From assembly GCA_020056715.1 (NCBI GenBank), contig JAGVHG010000141.1:1-64000 (forward strand): DNA of 64,000 nt, read 5' to 3'. Each line of letters starts with the position of its first letter. The stretch's first letter is position 1. Position numbers and translations under genes: made by a program. Shown here one piece after another: positions 56,440 through 64,000 of the stretch. This DNA is from Phycisphaerae bacterium. GTDB taxonomy: Bacteria > Planctomycetota > Phycisphaerae > UBA1845. The notes beneath the pieces were generated by a model. It ran no database searches. It was not told the DNA's origin and worked only from the letters and a program-made list of their open reading frames with translations.

Positions 56440-57603
56440 ATGTTTGCGTTGGTCAAGCGTCTTGTACCGCAACCGAGGCTCTCTTACATTGGACACGTGA
56501 AAAAGCGACCCAAGCGTGCCTTGAGGATTCTATTCGGTTCGATCATCGGTCTCGCTGTTTTTTCGCTTCTGCTCTTTCTTTGGTTCAAGCGCAATCCTAC
56601 TACGCAACTCATCGACGCTTCCGGAAAGGAACTTACCGCGGGCGCCGTCCCCCAGGGAGACGAAGAAGTTCTCGGCGGCTCGCTCTTCGAGGAGGCTCAG
56701 GCGCTGATCAAACGCAAGGATTTCGTAGCGGCCAAGGAGCGGCTCTTACGGGTCATCGAGGAATCCGACCGCGATGGCGAGGCCTGTATTCTCCTTTGCG
56801 ACGTATCGCGCGAACTAAAGGACGTGGCAACGGCGGCGGACTATGGCCTAAAGGCTGTTGAACTCCTGCCGGGCAGTGCCGAAGCGCACCTCGCCTACGC
56901 GAAAGCACAGGGGGCACAACTCGCCGCCGACATGCAGAGCATCAGCGGCATGCTCGGCGCGGTGAAGCGACTGGGGCTTTTCAAAGCCGAGCTAAACCGG
57001 GTCATCGAATTGAACCCCCAGGACACCGAAGCGCGAATGATGTTGGTGTTCACCAACCTGGCTCCCAAGCCCGTGGGCGACTTCGACCGGGCGATCGAGC
57101 TATGTGGTGAGATCGAGGCGCGCGACCCCGTCATGGGGAAACAACTACTCGCCATGTGCTACCAAAGGAAAAAGGAGACCGAGCGCGCCATCACCCTCCT
57201 GCTCGCCGGAATCGAAGAGTATCCTAAGGAATACAGCTTCCACGTCGCTCTCGCGGACATCTACGCGGAAGGGAAGCGCTTTGACGCCGCGGATGCGGAG
57301 TACGAAGCGGCGCGTCGTGGCGGGAAGGACAAGACCTACTACAGCTCGCTTTACAGCCAGGCACGGATGCGCATCCAGAACCAGTTCGAGCCGGAGAGGG
57401 CGGTCGAGCTGCTCGACGAGTTCATTGCAGACGAACCTGAATACGACACCATGCAGACGGTGGCTCACGCTTGTTGGCGCAAAGGCAACGCGCTCGAACA
57501 ACTGGGGCGGAAACAGGATGCACGCGAGGCGTACGAGGAGAGCCTCCGTCGGGATCCCGGCCTTGAACTTGCCAAGAAGGCGATCGCCGGTCTTCGGGAG
57601 TGA
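56440..57603 (+). CDS. membrane-anchored TPR repeat protein
   Basis: 387 residues from ATG 56440 (GGAG five bases upstream); GTG 56497 is an alternative. A Lys/Arg-rich start and one hydrophobic helix (LFGSIIGLAVFSLLLFLWF) anchor it, followed by about seven helical TPR-type repeats (for example AKERLLRVIEESDRDGEACILLCDV, AITLLLAGIEEYPKEYSFHVALADIY, ALEQLGRKQDAREAYEESLRRDPG). Likely a protein-protein interaction scaffold at the membrane. Partners unknown; it follows the acyl-CoA dehydrogenase gene and precedes the exporter operon. Confidence 0.8.
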   Translation: MFALVKRLVPQPRLSYIGHVKKRPKRALRILFGSIIGLAVFSLLLFLWFKRNPTTQLIDASGKELTAGAVPQGDEEVLGGSLFEEAQALIKRKDFVAAKERLLRVIEESDRDGEACILLCDVSRELKDVATAADYGLKAVELLPGSAEAHLAYAKAQGAQLAADMQSISGMLGAVKRLGLFKAELNRVIELNPQDTEARMMLVFTNLAPKPVGDFDRAIELCGEIEARDPVMGKQLLAMCYQRKKETERAITLLLAGIEEYPKEYSFHVALADIYAEGKRFDAADAEYEAARRGGKDKTYYSSLYSQARMRIQNQFEPERAVELLDEFIADEPEYDTMQTVAHACWRKGNALEQLGRKQDAREAYEESLRRDPGLELAKKAIAGLRE

Positions 57604-57770
57604 CTAACAACGACTCCTTGCCGGGTAATGCTTGTCTCTTTACAATACCTGTGTATGCATGCGACCTCCATAGGCGGCAGGTTGAGGTTCATAGCGGCAG
57701 AAACGGCACGCTCGGTTGCGATCCCCGCCGGCCGGGCGAGCACGAATTGGTTTCGACCAGAGAGGACACC

Positions 57771-57962
57771 ATGAAGCTCTTCAATGTCCGACGACCCATA
57801 AGGCGGTTGCGTCACCTGGCGGCACTCACAGCGCTTCTGATCACGACAGGCGGGTGCGCCATTGACAGCGGCCAATTAATCACCGACATCACCGAGGCAG
57901 GTCTGAACTCGATAACGGCCTCCCTCGTGAATGCGCTGTCGGTGTCCCTAGCGAAACCTTGA
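57771..57962 (+). CDS. small lipoprotein at the head of the exporter operon
   Basis: 63 residues: a basic start, a hydrophobic signal and lipobox TGGC (Cys29), with a short mature peptide IDSGQLITDITEAGLNSITASLVNALSVSLAKP, likely one amphipathic helix. GAGAGGACACC before ATG 57771 is a strong ribosome-binding region. Its stop overlaps the next frame's potential TTG 57959, so it is coupled to the TolC-type gene. No family recognised. Confidence 0.7.
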   Translation: MKLFNVRRPIRRLRHLAALTALLITTGGCAIDSGQLITDITEAGLNSITASLVNALSVSLAKP

Positions 57963-58042
57963 GGACTACGGCTCTCCCCAAACTGAGGGCGGCCCTCCCT
58001 CAAGACGCCGCGAGCGCAAAGCACGAAAGGCACATTGCAAAG

Positions 58043-59959
58043 ATGAGCAAGCCGATGCGGCGAACTGCCGTCCTCGTGTCAACTCTGGTGTCGGCTCTGG
58101 TACTGTCGGAAGTCGGATGCAGTTTACCGCGCGCGTACCGTCAGCAGGCCGACAACGTCGCGTATGACATCATCACGAAGAAACAAGCCGAGTCGCTGGG
58201 CCGCACAGAGCCATTCACCATCGAACCGCCGGCAGAGACGCTTCGCCGCCGCCTGCTTCTCGATCCCAGTAAAAACCTGCCGTTTGCGGGAAAGGCATCG
58301 CTAGGCACGTGCGAAGTGGAGCCTATCAAGCAGTGGCCTGACGACGACTATCTTACGAGACCCGGGGACGTCGAAGACACGTTTGCGGCGTCATATACTA
58401 CCGGTCAATCCTTGCAAATAGCGCTTGTCGATGCCCTTCAAATCTCCGCGCACGAGAGCCGCGACTACCAGACGCGCAAGGAGCAGGTCTTTCAATCGGC
58501 TTTGCAGCTTGATCTGGAGCGTAACGCGTTTCGACGCATCTGGTCGGGCGCCTTGAAGGGTTTGTACCAGGCGCAGCTCGAGCAGGAGGTCGTCGTCGAC
58601 AAGAGAGGGAACACTGACCTTCAGACCATATCAGACCTGGAGTACGGCGGTACAACCGGGCTTTCCCAGCAATTCAAGAACGGGTTGACCTTTACCGGGC
58701 TGGTCGGACTCGACCTTGTGTCTCTGCTGACTCAGGACAAGCTGTTCTCGCGCGGAGTCTATGCGGATGCATCGATCAGTGTCCCGCTGCTCCGGGGCGC
58801 GGGGGAGTTCGTCGTGACTGAACCGCTAACCCAGGCGGAACGCAACGTCGTATATGCGCTTTACCAGTTCGAACAGTTTAAGCACGAGTTCGCCGTCCAG
58901 TTGGCAACCGACTATCTCGGCGTCTTGCGGCAGAAGGACCAAGTCCAAAATCAGGAAAAAAACTACCAAAGTTTGATCACCTCAACGCGCCGTGCCCGGC
59001 GTCTTGCTGACGCAGGACGACTCTCCGAAATACAGGTCGACCAGTCAAGGCAGAGTGAACTTTCGGCCCGCAACCGCTGGGTTGCAGCCGTGGAGGGCTA
59101 CCAGCGACGGCTCGACGCCTACAAGCTCACACTCGGCCTGCCCGCTGACGCCGACATCGAACTGGACCCTGCGGAGCTTGATAGCCTTGCATCAAGAGCA
59201 CGGAGAATTCTCCCCTCGGAAGAGGAGCGCGGGCACGACGGCCCCGCACCGCCGGCCGATGAGCCGATCACACTCCTTCCGCCTGGTCAGGGCGTCTCCG
59301 GACTGTACGAGTTGAAGGAAGCCGATGCCATCCCTCTGGCACTCGAGCATCGGCTCGATCTGCGTGTCGCGATTGGTCGCGTTTATGACGCGCAGCGCGG
59401 CGTGGCCGTCGCCGCCGATCGATTGCGTGCCGACCTCACATTGCTGGGTAGCGGGTCCACCGGACAGCGTCGCAACCTTTCAAGCGTAGCGCAGGCCGAC
59501 GCAAACCTGCGTCCGGAGGAAGGGTCGTACTCGGCGCTGCTTACGTTGGATCTTCCGTTGGAACGCACGGCGGAGCGTAACGCGTACCGCATGAGCTTCA
59601 TCGGATTCGAGCAAGCGGTCCGCGGTTTGCAGCAGCTTGAGGACGAGATCAAGCTCGCGGTTCGAAACCGTCTCAGCGAGCTTCTGGAGGCCCGGGAGAC
59701 GATCCAGATTCAGGCGCTGGCCGTTACAGTGGCCCAGCGGCGCGTGAACAGCACGAATCTATTTCTCGAAGCCGGGCGGGCGGAGATTCGCGACGTGCTC
59801 GAGGCGCAAGATTCGCTGGTAACCGCACAGAACGCTTTGACTGCGGCGCTTGTCAGCTATCGTGTCGGCGAGCTTGCCGTTCAGCGTGATCTCGGCCTTC
59901 TAGACGTCGACGAGCGTGGACTATGGCGGGAGTACGTTCCCGAGAATCGGACGGATTGA
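58043..59959 (+). CDS. TolC-family outer membrane factor with lipobox
   Basis: About 638 residues from ATG 58043. N-terminal signal with lipobox EVGC (lipid-anchored), then the duplicated TolC helical hairpins: ALQISAHESRDYQTRKEQVFQ; VVYALYQFEQFKHEFAVQLATDYL; FLEAGRAEIRDVLEAQDSLVTAQNALTAAL near the end. An outer-membrane channel of a tripartite efflux or export system. One base before the HlyD-like gene ATG 59961. Residues from ~70 to 130 before the first hairpin are a non-TolC extension. Confidence 0.87.
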   Translation: MSKPMRRTAVLVSTLVSALVLSEVGCSLPRAYRQQADNVAYDIITKKQAESLGRTEPFTIEPPAETLRRRLLLDPSKNLPFAGKASLGTCEVEPIKQWPDDDYLTRPGDVEDTFAASYTTGQSLQIALVDALQISAHESRDYQTRKEQVFQSALQLDLERNAFRRIWSGALKGLYQAQLEQEVVVDKRGNTDLQTISDLEYGGTTGLSQQFKNGLTFTGLVGLDLVSLLTQDKLFSRGVYADASISVPLLRGAGEFVVTEPLTQAERNVVYALYQFEQFKHEFAVQLATDYLGVLRQKDQVQNQEKNYQSLITSTRRARRLADAGRLSEIQVDQSRQSELSARNRWVAAVEGYQRRLDAYKLTLGLPADADIELDPAELDSLASRARRILPSEEERGHDGPAPPADEPITLLPPGQGVSGLYELKEADAIPLALEHRLDLRVAIGRVYDAQRGVAVAADRLRADLTLLGSGSTGQRRNLSSVAQADANLRPEEGSYSALLTLDLPLERTAERNAYRMSFIGFEQAVRGLQQLEDEIKLAVRNRLSELLEARETIQIQALAVTVAQRRVNSTNLFLEAGRAEIRDVLEAQDSLVTAQNALTAALVSYRVGELAVQRDLGLLDVDERGLWREYVPENRTD

Positions 59960-59960
59960 A

Positions 59961-61814
59961 ATGAGTGGAAATAGAAGCAATACATCAGCGGAGCAGAAAA
60001 AGCTGTCGGTAGCGGCAATTGTGGTCATTGTAGTGGGCGTGCTCGGTGCGGCCGGATTTGCGTTGACGCGATCAGCCGGCTTAGGGAGTGCGCGAGAGGC
60101 ACAGCCGACGTTTCACGTGCGAAAGGGGCCGCTGACCATCAGCGTCGTGGAATCCGGGACCATTAAGTCGCTGGAACAGGTGAGCCTGAAAAGTGAGGTC
60201 GAAGGCCAGACTACGCTCATTTACTTGGCCCCGGAGGGAACGCGCGTCCAGAAAGGAGATCTGCTCGTCGAGTTAGACGCCAGCAAACTTCAAGACGAGC
60301 TGCTCCAGCAACAGATATCGGTCGACAACTCCGAGGCCGCCTTTATCCGTGCGCGTGAAAACGTGGCCGTGGCTAAAAACCAGGCGGAGAGCAACATCTC
60401 CAAGGCGGAACTTGACTATCAGTTCGCCCAGGAGGATGTCAAACAATGCGTTGAAGGTACCCATCCCAAGGAGGTTAAGGAGGCGGAGTCCAACATTACA
60501 CTAGCCCGCGAGGAGCTGGAGCGTGCCGCGGAGAAGCTCAAGTGGTCCGAGCGCCTCTTCAATGAGAAGTACATCTCGCAAACCGAGCTGGAGGCTGATC
60601 GTCTCACCCACAACCGGGCACAGCTCAATTACGAACTCGCCGTTGCATCTCTTCAGCTCCTTCAGGACTACACCTCGAAACGCAAGCTGGCCCAGTTGGA
60701 AAGCAACGTGGACCAGGCCAAGATGGCGTTGGAGCGGGTCAAGCTGCAGGCCAATGCGGACATTGTCCAGGCCGAAGCCGATCTGAAGGCCAAGGAGACG
60801 GAACTTCGCCAGCAACGCTCCAAGTTCGACAAATGTGAACGGCAGATCGCCAAGACGAAGATTCTCGCGCCGCGCGACGGACTGGTCGTGTACGCGACTT
60901 CGGTCCAGGGCGGCGGCGGCCGTCGCGACACGCAGCCGCTGCAGGAGGGTCAGGCGATCCGCGAACGCCAGGAGCTGATCTATGTGCCGTCGTCCGAATC
61001 AATGATGGCGCAAGTCCCGATACACGAATCCAGCCTTGAAAAGGTACAAGTCGATATGCCCGTTCGGGTGTCGGTCGGCGCCCTGCCGGGGAAGGTTTTT
61101 ACAGGGCATGTGGCCAAGATCGCGCCGCTGCCTGATGCGCAGAGTGCGTGGCTCAATCCCGATTTGAAGGTCTATCCCACCGAGATTCACCTGGACAACA
61201 CTCACTCGGAGTTGCGCACGGGCATGAACTGCCGAGCGGAGATCATCGTCGAGCAGCACACTGACGCCATGTACGTGCCTGTGCAGGCCGTAACGCGGGT
61301 CGGCGGCGAGCCGACGGTATACCTGCGGGAACGCTCCGGCTTCAGATCGCAAACGATCAAGATAGGGCTGGATAATAACTCCATGGTACACGTGCTCGCC
61401 GGGCTTGAGCCTGGGCAGGAGGTATCGCTGACACCTCCGTTCGAGGAAAAACGTGAGAGGGAGGAACCCCAAGTTGTAGTAGTTAAGACTGAGAAGCCAG
61501 TCGTGGCCCCGACCGGCGGAGCTCCGACGAAGAGCTTGGTGCCTCAGCCGAAACCGCCCGACGGGGACGCACAAACCACTGCACAGAGCCCCCCCCCCGA
61601 GGGTGAACGCGGCGGCCCGTCGTTCCGTGACATGACTCCTGAACAGCGCGAGGAGGCCCGCAAACGCTTCCAGAACATGTCCGCCGAGGAGAGGGAGGCC
61701 ATGATGCGCAAACGGATGGAGAGTATGACGCCCGAGCAGCGCGAGGAGTTCCAGCGCCGGCGCAACCAACGAGAATCGGGCGATGGCAATGATCGAGGAG
61801 GAGGACACGAGTGA
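59961..61814 (+). CDS. HlyD/MacA-type membrane fusion protein with C-terminal MTPEQREE tail
   Basis: 617 residues. One TM helix near 18-38, then lipoyl/barrel-sandwich domain (VVESGTIKSLEQVSLKSEVEGQT), a long helical hairpin (residues ~105-290), the beta-barrel (GKVFTGHVAKIAPLPDA) and a C-terminal low-complexity tail with repeated MTPEQREE and MSAEEREAMM units. A C10 homopolymer at 61589-61598 lies at the start of this tail. The periplasmic adaptor of the exporter whose ATPase and permease follow; stop overlaps the ATPase start (GTGA). Confidence 0.88.
   Translation: MSGNRSNTSAEQKKLSVAAIVVIVVGVLGAAGFALTRSAGLGSAREAQPTFHVRKGPLTISVVESGTIKSLEQVSLKSEVEGQTTLIYLAPEGTRVQKGDLLVELDASKLQDELLQQQISVDNSEAAFIRARENVAVAKNQAESNISKAELDYQFAQEDVKQCVEGTHPKEVKEAESNITLAREELERAAEKLKWSERLFNEKYISQTELEADRLTHNRAQLNYELAVASLQLLQDYTSKRKLAQLESNVDQAKMALERVKLQANADIVQAEADLKAKETELRQQRSKFDKCERQIAKTKILAPRDGLVVYATSVQGGGGRRDTQPLQEGQAIRERQELIYVPSSESMMAQVPIHESSLEKVQVDMPVRVSVGALPGKVFTGHVAKIAPLPDAQSAWLNPDLKVYPTEIHLDNTHSELRTGMNCRAEIIVEQHTDAMYVPVQAVTRVGGEPTVYLRERSGFRSQTIKIGLDNNSMVHVLAGLEPGQEVSLTPPFEEKREREEPQVVVVKTEKPVVAPTGGAPTKSLVPQPKPPDGDAQTTAQSPPPEGERGGPSFRDMTPEQREEARKRFQNMSAEEREAMMRKRMESMTPEQREEFQRRRNQRESGDGNDRGGGHE
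61589..61598 (+). repeat. C10 homopolymer in the adaptor gene
   Basis: Ten consecutive C in the codons AGC CCC CCC CCC (Ser-Pro-Pro-Pro). Such tracts slip easily; one base gained or lost would frameshift the tail of the adaptor and affect the coupled ATPase gene. Confidence 0.85.
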
Positions 61815-62548
61815 CGCGGGCGACCGTCGAACACATTAGTCGAACGCCCAAGGCGACGGCGACCGCCGTCGCACGTTTTGAGGACGTTACCAAAGTCTAT
61901 CCCATGGGCACGACGCAAGTGCGCGCGTTGGCCGGTGTCAGCATCGCGTTTGAGGCCGGCGAGTTTTGGGCAATCATGGGACCCAGCGGCTCCGGTAAGA
62001 GCACGATGTTGAACGTGCTGGGTTGTCTCGACCGGCCCACCTCCGGCCGCTACATGCTCGAGGGGCAGGATGTGGCCGTGCTCGATGACAACGCACTCAG
62101 CGAATTTCGCCTACGCCACCTGGGATTTGTGTTCCAGAGCTTCAATCTTATTCCGCAACTCACCGTGCGTGAGAATGTCGAGCTTCCTTTGTACTACCTG
62201 GACTGGGAGGCCAAAGAAAGTTCGGTGCGTGCGGAGGCCATGATCGAGCGCGTGGGGCTTGCGGATCGGCTTGGGCACCGGCCTGCGGAACTTTCCGGAG
62301 GAGAGCAGCAACGCGTGGCCATTGCCCGCGCCCTGGCGACCGATCCGGCCATCTTGCTTGCCGACGAGCCGACCGGAAACCTCGACTCCGCCACCAGCGG
62401 GCAGATCATGAACCTCCTAAGCGAGCTGAACGCACAGGGCAGAACAGTCATCATGGTTACCCACGAGCCGGACTTGGCGGAGTACGCACGTCATCGTCTG
62501 TACATGCGTGACGGCCTGGTGGATCGTATCGAAGAGGCGGCTGCATGA
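61811..62548 (+). CDS. ABC transporter ATP-binding protein (MacB/LolD-type)
   Basis: 245 residues, GTG start overlapping the adaptor stop by four bases. Walker [22 protein letters not shown]-loop [17 protein letters not shown], signature [15 protein letters not shown], Walker [14 protein letters not shown], switch His in [14 protein letters not shown]. All as in MacB/LolD-type ATPases. Its TGA overlaps the permease gene (ATGA). The extra N-terminal ~20 residues are unusual. Confidence 0.93.
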   Translation: MTRATVEHISRTPKATATAVARFEDVTKVYPMGTTQVRALAGVSIAFEAGEFWAIMGPSGSGKSTMLNVLGCLDRPTSGRYMLEGQDVAVLDDNALSEFRLRHLGFVFQSFNLIPQLTVRENVELPLYYLDWEAKESSVRAEAMIERVGLADRLGHRPAELSGGEQQRVAIARALATDPAILLADEPTGNLDSATSGQIMNLLSELNAQGRTVIMVTHEPDLAEYARHRLYMRDGLVDRIEEAAA

Positions 62549-63816
62549 GACAGACCAAGCTTCTGAAGAACGTACGCTTGGGCATCAAGACGCTGCTATT
62601 GCACAAGTTGCGTTCCTTCCTGACGATGCTGGGCGTGCTTTTCGGCGTGGGCAGCGTAGTTGCGATGCTCGCCGTGGGCGAAGGCGCCAGCAAGGAAGCG
62701 CTCGAGCAGATTCGAAAACTCGGCAGCACGAACATCATCATCACTTCGACCAAGCCCGCCGCGGAGGAGTCCGGCGGAACACGCACGCCATTCAGCGTGG
62801 TCATGTACGGCCTGCTTTATGATGACGAGCGACGGGCCCGCGAAACGTTCGACGCGATTGTACGAACCGTCCCCGTAAAAATCGTCCGGAAGGCGGGGCG
62901 TCTCGGTGAACGGACTTTGGAGCTGCGCCTTATGGGCACCACGCCCGAATGGTTCGACCTGGTGCAGCGTAAGCTGATCGCCGGACGTGTACTCACGGAC
63001 CGCGACGGGCAGCGAAGGGCGGGTGCGGTTGTGCTGACGGAGTATGGGGCACGCCGGCTGCTCGCCACCGAGCGTACCATCGGCCAGAGCTTGCGTATCG
63101 GAGGTACGTACTACGAGGTCGTCGGAATCGTACAGAGCGAATCCGGAATGAGCGGGTCCATTCAGACCCCGGACCAGGAAATAGATGCCTATATCCCCAT
63201 CGATGTCGCTCGCGAGCGTTCCGGTGATTATGTGACCCAGGTTAGCGCCGGCTCGATGCTCCGCGAATCGGTTGAACTGCACCAACTCATCGTGCAGGTC
63301 AACACCATAGAGAATGTGGAACCTGTTTCAGCCGGGCTGGAGCGAATGCTGAAAAGTTTCCATCCCAAGGGCGATTATCGCGTCAGCGTCCCGCTGGCGC
63401 TACTTCGTCAGGCGGAAGCAACCAAGCGCACATTCAACATCGTACTAGGCTCGATCGCAGGTATCAGCCTGCTCGTCGGCGGCATCGGCATCATGAACAT
63501 TATGCTCGCGTCGGTCACGGAACGCACGCGAGAGATCGGCATTCGCCGGGCCATTGGGGCCAAGCGTCGCCAGATCATCGGTCAGTTCCTGATTGAGACG
63601 GTCGTACTTTCGACCACCGGCGGCCTCATCGGCGTGACTATCGGAGTTCTCATTCCCTGGTTGATCACGCGCCTGGCCGGTATGCCCACCGTGGTCACGG
63701 GATACAGCCTCGTGCTGGCACTGGGCGTGAGCATGTCCGTGGGCATTGTGTTCGGGCTTTACCCGGCGCGACACGCCGCCAATCTTGATCCCATCGAGGC
63801 GCTGCGTCATGAGTAA
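62545..63816 (+). CDS. MacB-type ABC transporter permease (FtsX family)
   Basis: 423 residues. N-terminal TM helix (LRSFLTMLGVLFGVGSVVAMLAVGEGASKEAL), a large periplasmic MacB_PCD domain, then three TM helices in the C-terminal FtsX domain (GSIAGISLLVGGIGIMNIMLASVTERTREIGIRRAIGAKRRQI; VSTTGGLIGVTIGVLIPWL; LGVSMSVGIVFGLYPARHAANLDPIEALRHE). The usual partner of a MacA-like adaptor and TolC, exporting lipids, peptides or antibiotics. Same operon as the three preceding genes. Confidence 0.93.
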   Translation: MRQTKLLKNVRLGIKTLLLHKLRSFLTMLGVLFGVGSVVAMLAVGEGASKEALEQIRKLGSTNIIITSTKPAAEESGGTRTPFSVVMYGLLYDDERRARETFDAIVRTVPVKIVRKAGRLGERTLELRLMGTTPEWFDLVQRKLIAGRVLTDRDGQRRAGAVVLTEYGARRLLATERTIGQSLRIGGTYYEVVGIVQSESGMSGSIQTPDQEIDAYIPIDVARERSGDYVTQVSAGSMLRESVELHQLIVQVNTIENVEPVSAGLERMLKSFHPKGDYRVSVPLALLRQAEATKRTFNIVLGSIAGISLLVGGIGIMNIMLASVTERTREIGIRRAIGAKRRQIIGQFLIETVVLSTTGGLIGVTIGVLIPWLITRLAGMPTVVTGYSLVLALGVSMSVGIVFGLYPARHAANLDPIEALRHE

Positions 63817-63918
63817 AGAGTGGATGTCTACCCTTATAGTGAGTGATACCCGGTTAAAACCTGCGGCGGGGATTGAAGCCCCCGACCTTTCGTTAACTGA
63901 TGAGATGAGGATGAACAG

Positions 63919-64000
63919 ATGACGATGGCAAGAAAGTCTAATTCGATGATCAGCTGCGGCGTAGCGGTCTTGGCGGCATGGGCCACTGTGCTCGACGCCC
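63919..64000 (+). CDS. start of a secreted protein (partial, cut by window edge)
   Basis: The first 27 residues: MTMARKSNSMISCGVAVLAAWATVLDA, a likely signal peptide (basic start, hydrophobic run). GAGG lies eight bases before ATG 63919. Probably the next gene of the exporter operon or an adjacent one, since it lies 102 bases after the permease. No function can be assigned. Confidence 0.6.
   Translation, partial: MTMARKSNSMISCGVAVLAAWATVLDA

Noticed and set aside
54856-56496. 546-residue frame antisense to the acyl-CoA dehydrogenase
   Set aside because: No recognisable motif; the plus strand has full family signatures.

Overview
The window is GC-rich bacterial chromosome, most likely from a planctomycete (Planctomycetota, perhaps a Phycisphaerae-like lineage). 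The pointers are PEP-CTERM and IPTL-CTERM sorting tails, a zinc ribbon of the form CGYDLTGNVSGRCPEC, dockerin-like and RCC1 repeat proteins, a small PilZ/pseudopilin/two-component repertoire, and very dense short palindromic repeats between and even inside genes. I see no rRNA, tRNA, CRISPR array, transposase or phage gene. Most genes are housekeeping or cell-envelope genes in short operons.

Layout. 0-1.2 kb: a DUF559 endonuclease-like gene bracketed by C-rich hairpin repeats, and a lone HPt protein. 1.3-6.4 kb: myo-inositol-phosphate synthase, a BrnTA toxin-antitoxin pair on the other strand, a TIM-barrel epimerase overlapping an EboC-like UbiA prenyltransferase, and an amidohydrolase; this looks like a partial ebo-type locus. 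6.5-8.7 kb: RDD/zinc-ribbon, zinc-ribbon membrane and pseudopilin genes. 8.9-16.9 kb: radical SAM protein, matrixin-like protease with IPTL-CTERM, two alpha/beta hydrolases, methyltransferase, RecO. 16.9-23.8 kb: carB (GTG start, four in-frame insertions), BaiN-type flavoprotein, yidD, rsmE. 24-31 kb: M64 peptidase, tandem 6-pyruvoyl-tetrahydropterin-synthase protein, PilZ protein, IPTL-CTERM protein, and long repeat-filled gaps. 31-40 kb: gamma-glutamyltransferase, gmhA and hldE (ADP-heptose synthesis), a histidine kinase/response regulator operon, VanZ, ParA. 40.5-50.2 kb: proS, PEP-CTERM protein, YchF-like GTPase, an RCC1 repeat protein, ABC-F ATPase, cysteine-synthase-like enzyme. 50.5-51.2 kb: a probable selenoprotein. 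51.2-56.4 kb: guanine-deaminase-like amidohydrolase, etfB-etfA-acyl-CoA dehydrogenase. 56.4-64 kb: TPR protein and a lipoprotein/TolC/HlyD/MacB-type export operon, then the start of a secreted protein cut by the window edge.

The most exciting item is at 50514-51164: a secreted thioredoxin-fold protein with a PEP-CTERM tail whose open frame is interrupted by one in-frame TGA exactly where the first residue of a CxxC motif is expected (Thr-TGA-Gly-Tyr-Cys), followed by a perfect 6-bp stem with a G-containing 5-nt loop, as in bacterial SECIS elements. The region around it recalls the N-terminal domain of selenoprotein P. The second theme is repeat elements that have become protein: carB, a TIGR03960-type radical SAM gene, rsmE and parA all carry palindromic elements in frame, analogous to Rickettsia palindromic elements.
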